Part shown: positions 59,048 through 64,000 of the stretch, in pieces | Layout of the letters: each line of letters opens with the position of its first letter | Numbering within the stretch: position 1 is the stretch's first letter | Assembly (NCBI GenBank): GCA_940671915.1 | Contig: CALNVZ010001495.1 | Location: 197,014-261,013, forward strand | Source of the DNA: Paracentrotus lividus | Taxonomy: Eukaryota; Echinodermata; Echinoidea; Camarodonta; Echinidae | DNA: 64,000 nt | Direction: 5' to 3' | Notes under the pieces: model-generated | Database searches by the model: none | What the model was told of the DNA's origin: nothing | Seen by the model: only the letters and a program-made list of their open reading frames with translations | Translations under genes and position numbers: made by a program

Positions 59048-60203
59048 CTACAGGATAGATCAAAGGCAAAGTTCCTTTTTTGTTTACCTTCTCTTTTCAG
59101 CCAGGCACCAGGAAACGTATCTAAGTTAGATTCTACGTTTAAAAGTGAGAGAGAGAGAGAGGAAAAAAAGAGACTAATTATTTAATGTTAGCATAGGCCA
59201 CTTCAGACATCAAAATAAATCATGTTATAGATGAAGGTCAAGGAATTTTCATTAGATCTGTTGTTTTCAGGCGATAAAACACCACGCCACCACACCGCGG
59301 GTATCTACCCTAACTTAAGTTAGTGCGTGTGCCGTGGGCATGGACTGAGTTTGGTGGTGGGGTCGCCGTCAACCCCGGGGTCTATCCCTGGCTTCAAGGC
59401 CATACCCTAGCGGCGGGATGCTAAACTACACTAGCACTTTATTTTTCTTTTATTCCAACATAAATTTTTCCTTGATTCCACTAATATTTCCCATAACCTT
59501 TGATACAAAATTTGGGGGTGCATCAAAAATGTCTGGTTATTTTAACTAAACGAGACAGGGAAAACACAACATATGGGACGTTACAAAAATATAATTGGAC
59601 TTTGAATTTCCAAACTCGACTCCTCATTTTCCGATCCAAGCATGCACGTTTTTCAGGAATCTATTTAAACATTTGTTAAAAAATAAATACATTCAGATAG
59701 AGCATAAGGTACTTTTTATAACAATAAAGGTTGAATTACTCACGATTTTTTTGAAAAGCTCCGTCTAATACGCTCTTTGGTTTCAGTTGCCGATGAAAAT
59801 TTTCTTCACTTTTTTCGTCGCAATTTCCCGCGAGCGGCTCTCGCGATCGTCTGCAGCAAAATCACCGAAAATGCTACTCTGTGATTGGTCAATTGCCCCA
59901 AAATCCATGGATTCGTTTGAAGCCTACAGATTCAGACCACCAAACAGTTGACTCAAATTATGACGTATTTGACGCTGTGAATCTATGGATTCAATCGAGT
60001 CCACCTTTTGTGAATACCAAATTGCAGACCCCAGGGTTCAACCCTAGGTTAAACCCAGGGTTGAAAACAATGGATTTTGCACAATCCCCTTTGTGAAATT
60101 CGGGCCTATTGGTTTATGGGTCCAACAGCCTGATACCAATAGAGACCAATAGAGTCCCGATGATCTCTATTAGTTTATGGGGGCAACAGCCTGATACCAA
60201 TAG

Positions 60204-61232
60204 CATATCAAATTCTACTCCACGTGAAATGTAAACCTAACGTATGACATTAAATCTTAACATAAAGACGCGTCCATTATTTGAGGAGGGGAAACGCAAC
60301 TTTACATTCATGAGTTTAGTGGAAATACAACTGAGCGGCGCAAGAAAACTATACGGTTCTACATTAATGTCACAAAACCCGCGCTATAAACGGCGGGAAG
60401 CGACCGATTGACAACTGCATGCAATTATTACTTAGCGTACAAAAACTCGCCTAAGAAACTTCCCTGTGGTAAAATGGTCTGGTCAGTCGATCCGTTCGAG
60501 CTAATTTCTCATGGACATGAAATAAATAATTGAACTTTTATCATAGTTTTCGTAGGTAGATGCTTCAGACCAGAAGGGGAAAATACATTTTGGCAAGCCT
60601 ATAACACCATTGTGCTAAAGTTGTAATCAGAATCTTTATTTCACATAGATTGATGTTCCTAACGATTATTGATATAAATAGTGATCTTGTCACATCTTGC
60701 GAAGAACGCCGTCCACATGCGATATGCATGTTGATATGCGGAAAATATTGACCCATCGAGTAAAGATTCGTTTGTGATAATGTTCAAAGGACAGGACTTT
60801 TTTTAAACCAATCGAAATGAATTTACCATCTCTGGAAAAGGTGAGAATTCAAGCTTTTAAAAACGGCTTGATCATTAAGCTGTTATATATTATGCGTTAT
60901 CCAGGAAGATAATTATGTGGCGTATGAGCTTATTTTGAGAGCAAAATTGGCCATATTGTACAGGAATTTGGATCTGATTAGGATTTCGAATTGACACAAG
61001 TGAACAGGACTTTTTTTCCCCTTTGCAGTAAGTTATTTCTATTTTTGAAAAAAAAGAACTCTTAGCGTAATTATTCAAGTTGATCAATTTCTTTGAAAAG
61101 GTAGTTGCTCGCCATAATCAAGAAAACAAAGTGAAAAAACTGTGCAAAATACAAAATGTCCTATGGCAGCGTTTGATTTGCGTAGAGTGATAGCGCCCTC
61201 TTCCTCTTAAGTTTACAACTAGAATTGATATG
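60204..61232 (+). mobile_element. CATATC-family TIR element, copy C
   Basis: 1029 bp from CATATCAAATTCTA to TAGAATTGATATG. Inserted in a CCAATAG repeat so that flanks CCAATAG and AGACCAATAG rejoin exactly, with nothing duplicated. Copy C is collinear with copy A and unnested, so it is the cleanest reference for the family. Confidence 0.9.
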
Positions 61233-61849
61233 AGACCAATAGAGTCCGATGATCTCTATTAGTTTATGGGGCCAACAGCCTGAAAGCAATAGAGACCAAT
61301 AGAGTCTGATGATCTCTATTGGTTTAGGGGTCCAACAGCCTGAAACCAATAGAGACCAATAGAATCTAATGATCTCTATTGGTTTATGGATCGAACAGCC
61401 TGAAACCAATAGAGACCAATAGACACTAATAGAGTCTGATATTCTCTATTGGTTTATGGGTCCAACAGCCTGAAACCAATAGAGACCAATAGAATCTGAT
61501 GATCTCTATTGGTCTATGGGTCCAATAGCATAAAACCAATGGAAACCAATAGACTATTATTGGTTTATGGGTCAAATACATCCAGAAAACCAACAGAGAC
61601 TGATGGTTTGTATTGGACCAATAGAGATTGATGGCCGGAGACCAACAGAATCTCTTGCTATCTATTGGAGCCTATTGGACCTCTGTGGGTCAATTAGAAT
61701 TCTGATATTCTCATTGTATTGGTCTCTATTGGAGTGAAATTCACATTCTATTGGTCCATTAGAAATCAATAGAAACCAACAAAAACCAACAGAAACCAAT
61801 AAAAACCAATAGAAAATTTTTATTGGTTTCTATTGGAATTTCGACCTTA

Positions 61850-62455
61850 CCTCCTTCTGAGCTCAACATATGTTGTGTGAAATATATTTTCCCATGACTT
61901 ATTGTGAGCTCAGAAGTAAAGAAGACAAATTTTGAAAGAAAATGGGGAAAATCTGAAAATTTGTGTACAAAATGAATGGAGAGTTGTCCATAAGATCGGC
62001 CATTATGAAACTGATGATGCCAATTTGAGGATCCCCATAGAAGGAACAACTAGACTTTTCAAACTTCCATAACTCTTTTATTTTATAACCGATTTTGATG
62101 AAGCTTTTTTTTTAGATTGCTCCTCTCATTTTCCTCTTTCCTGTAAGGTTGATTCTCTCCTTGGGTTGGATTCCCCTTTAAAACATGAAAGCTCGTACGA
62201 CTGGGGTCACGATCCTAGACTAGCGGAAGTATTTGTGGGTGAAACATAGGTTACCGTTGATATTTTTTCATTGCCCCTAAATCGGGAACTAAAACCGAAA
62301 ATTTTAATACAACTGTTCCTTGCCTACGACTCTTTCATTCATTTGAGTGGACTATATATAGTCTGAGAAATCTGCTCGATGTAGTGGGCCAAACTGTCCA
62401 TACATTGGGGAAAGAGGAACTGTCAAAAGTTCAATCTCCGGAAGGCTATCCAAAA
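61850..62455. other. No recognised gene
   Basis: Nothing codes convincingly. Composition is unremarkable. Confidence 0.45.
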
Positions 62456-62457
62456 TG

Positions 62458-62818
62458 CAGTGGCGGATCCAGGATTTCATTACAGGGGGGGGGGTGGGGC
62501 AAAATCGGAATTTCAGATTTTGGTACACCCAATTTTTTTTTTTCCCGTTCAAAACCGGGCGAGCCAAAAGGTACACTAAAAAAGTGTTCGTTACGTCACG
62601 TTGACGGAGCGATAAGCGGGGGGGGGGGGGGGTAGGTGTTAACTTTTGGGGCCTTATTCGGTCATCAAAGAGGTCATCATGTATCAGCCATAGTTGTAAT
62701 GTTTGGGGTCAATCGCCCTCTCGTCTTTTTTTTACTTCAATTTTTTTTTTTTGCCTCTTTTTCCCCCCCCCTTTTTTTTTGGGGGGGGGGGGGCTAGGGG
62801 GGCCTGGATCCGCGTCTG
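62458..62818. mobile_element. hAT-like MITE, CAGTGGCGGATCCAGG family, copy 2
   Basis: Ends CAGTGGCGGATCCAGG and inverse CAGACGCGGATCCAGG, with AAATG on both sides (5 bp). It shares with copy 1 the ACGTCACG…GCGATAAGCGG(C) text, a G run and TAGGTGTTAA. Ends in long C, T and G homopolymers. Confidence 0.75.
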
Positions 62819-62829
62819 AAATGTATATT

Positions 62830-64000
62830 AATCTATATTCAAGACAAGAAAAAGAAGAAGAAAAAAAAAATGAAGCAACCAGCACGTAGATGGCGTGAAT
62901 ACCGAATCGTACGTCAAAACTTCAAACCGTATAGTCTCAGGATGCAAGAACCTTGCCTCAGAAAGGTCATTAAGCATTTCTATTATTGTCTTCGTAATGC
63001 TGCAGTCGCACAGACACTTACGTTGAGTTACGTCCGGTTGCATCCACAAATTATTATCTTTTCTGCGGATCCCCGAAGATGCCTTCCCCTCAGAGTCAAC
63101 AGTGGAAATAGCGATAATTTCGTTCATCTGATAAAACAAAGAAATACATAGGAAATGATAAAATAGAAGATGGAATAAGGATAAAACAACAAAAACGTAA
63201 CTAAACGTAAGTGTCTGTGTGACTGCAGCATTAGGTTAATCATATCTTTCAATACAAAGATGTGTTCCCTTTTAGCATGCATTTCTGTGCGGTTCCCATT
63301 GCTTCAATAAGCGCTTTTGGATTTTTACGTCTTTTTCTTATCTTCTTGTTCATTCTATGCGTGGCTGTTTTACCAAAAGAAAGTAAAAAAGATTGACTTT
63401 GAAGATTTGCATTTGATATAATTTATTAAGAAAAATGGCTGACGACAACTGTTCCGCTTTTTCTGATAAGCAATGTACCTCACAAATGCCTTATATGGCA
63501 ATTGTTTCGACATGTTAACTTCTCGACCTTGATGTGACTGCTGGATGCACACTTCAACTGATTTGGTCCGCAAGTGTCCGACGGTTGTGAATTTTCAAAT
63601 GCGTTTAGACTATCTATACTTGGCCATTTCCCCCATGCTTACGTCATGACTCCTGCTGGACGTGTACCGGTCAAACCGCATGTTTCTACGGATGACGAAC
63701 TGCCATAAACGGACAAGCAAGAAAATGTTCCTTGTCGTCTTGACGCTTAGCACCAGACGAGGAACGTCCATCCAAGGGATTAAAAAGGACAAGAAACGCA
63801 TTCTTTTATCAAAAATCCGTTTCTCACGAGTGGCACTCTCATAACAACTAATCAAAAGTACGTCTACCATCCGTTACCTTACGTTTTCTGATCCGGTAAT
63901 GTGTGACAGTCACATCAAAATTAAAGCTATCCGCTTTAGAATATTATGCTGTTCCTGTCTTTACTGTGGAGGGCCTACTTATTAGTCATCATGTAACCGT
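62830..64000. other. Non-repetitive terminal stretch, no assignable gene
   Basis: The least repeat-like kilobase in the window. Open frames occur on both strands at 62828-63151 and 63610-63870. The minus-strand frame ending at 63130 is preceded by an acceptor-like TTTGTTTTATCAG, but I recognise no protein and cannot find a matching donor. Possibly the edge of a host gene to the right. Confidence 0.35.

Larger units (their letters stand above)
53096..60106 (-). mobile_element. Decayed autonomous PIF/Harbinger transposon (7.0 kb)
   Basis: Inverted ends GGCCCGAATT(T)CACAAAGG, with TAT on both sides. Joining the flanks restores the CCAATAG repeat phase. Terminal regions carry ACGGATCCGTGG and GGATTCA-type words typical of the related MITEs. 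A transposase relic with a spliceable intron lies at 57010-58022. The 3-bp duplication and ends fit PIF/Harbinger, as I recall the superfamily. Confidence 0.8.
52187..61847. mobile_element. 9.7-kb foldback with CCAATAG-repeat arms
   Basis: Ends AGGTCGAATTTCCAATAG and their inverse lie at 52187 and 61847. Left arm (52187-53090) and right arm (60110-61847) consist of short units such as ACCAATAGA and TCTATTGGT in tandem and inverted order. Between them are a 7-kb Harbinger element (53096-60106) and a CATATC element (60204-61232), both younger. Without those the foldback would be about 1.6 kb. Confidence 0.75.

Noticed and set aside
62828..63151. Overlapping 103- and 93-codon frames as a gene
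   Set aside because: No recognisable protein and no paired splice sites. Left as an unassigned stretch.

Overview
The window looks like a gene-poor, AT-rich stretch of an animal genome, most likely a marine invertebrate. The evidence is L1/Tx1-like, RTE-like and jockey-like LINEs, a Ty3/gypsy fragment primed by tRNA-Gln, hAT, PIF/Harbinger and TA-duplicating TIR elements, AATAAT-type dispersed repeats and spliceosomal introns. An echinoderm or another deuterostome is my guess, with no species-level evidence. There is no bacterial, phage or CRISPR content. Nearly every long open frame is a LINE fragment or a low-complexity artefact.

Layout, left to right. 1-11145: one minus-strand L1/Tx1-like LINE runs off the left edge and is split by two insertions: a 5.4-kb giant inverted repeat (1242-6674) inside ORF2, and a 2.6-kb element (7852-10490) with an 11-bp target duplication. 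11717-12673: a foldback MITE. 13480-15760: a dispersed TAA repeat, a 1.07-kb inverted repeat and a short hairpin. 16696-22330: an LTR-like scrap and a degraded foldback that hosts a 2.2-copy tRNA-Thr-like tandem retrocopy (17246-17883, 14-bp duplication) and a full-length RTE-type LINE (18293-21879, 7-bp duplication). 22511-24250: a MITE and a polypyrimidine minisatellite. 25161-28834: a multi-level nest of TIR elements. 28861-33617: a TIR element rich in ACTCG words, swollen by degenerate GGCGCCCC and GCGCTTCGCGC repeats.

33620-49400: AT-rich DNA with a probable host signal-peptide exon (37496-37604, minus), the 5' end of a Ty3/gypsy element (38392-39485), hAT and TA elements, a 5'-truncated jockey-like LINE (43456-45382, 12-bp duplication), a long hairpin and an hAT element with a clean 8-bp duplication. 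49411-51368: a composite TIR element. 52187-61847: a 9.7-kb foldback with CCAATAG-repeat ends, enclosing a decayed 7-kb PIF/Harbinger transposon whose transposase exons and intron are still readable (57010-58022, minus). 62458-62818: another hAT-like element. 62830-64000: non-repetitive DNA of unknown role.

There is no operon or pathway here. The window reads as a stratigraphy of mobile elements inserted into one another. The most unusual items are the giant inverted dimer with four copies of one terminal motif, the retroposed multi-unit tRNA-like transcript ending at a T6 tract, and two TIR families with CATAT...ATATG ends that show no target duplication against visible empty sites. All boundaries were read by eye and may be off by a few bases.
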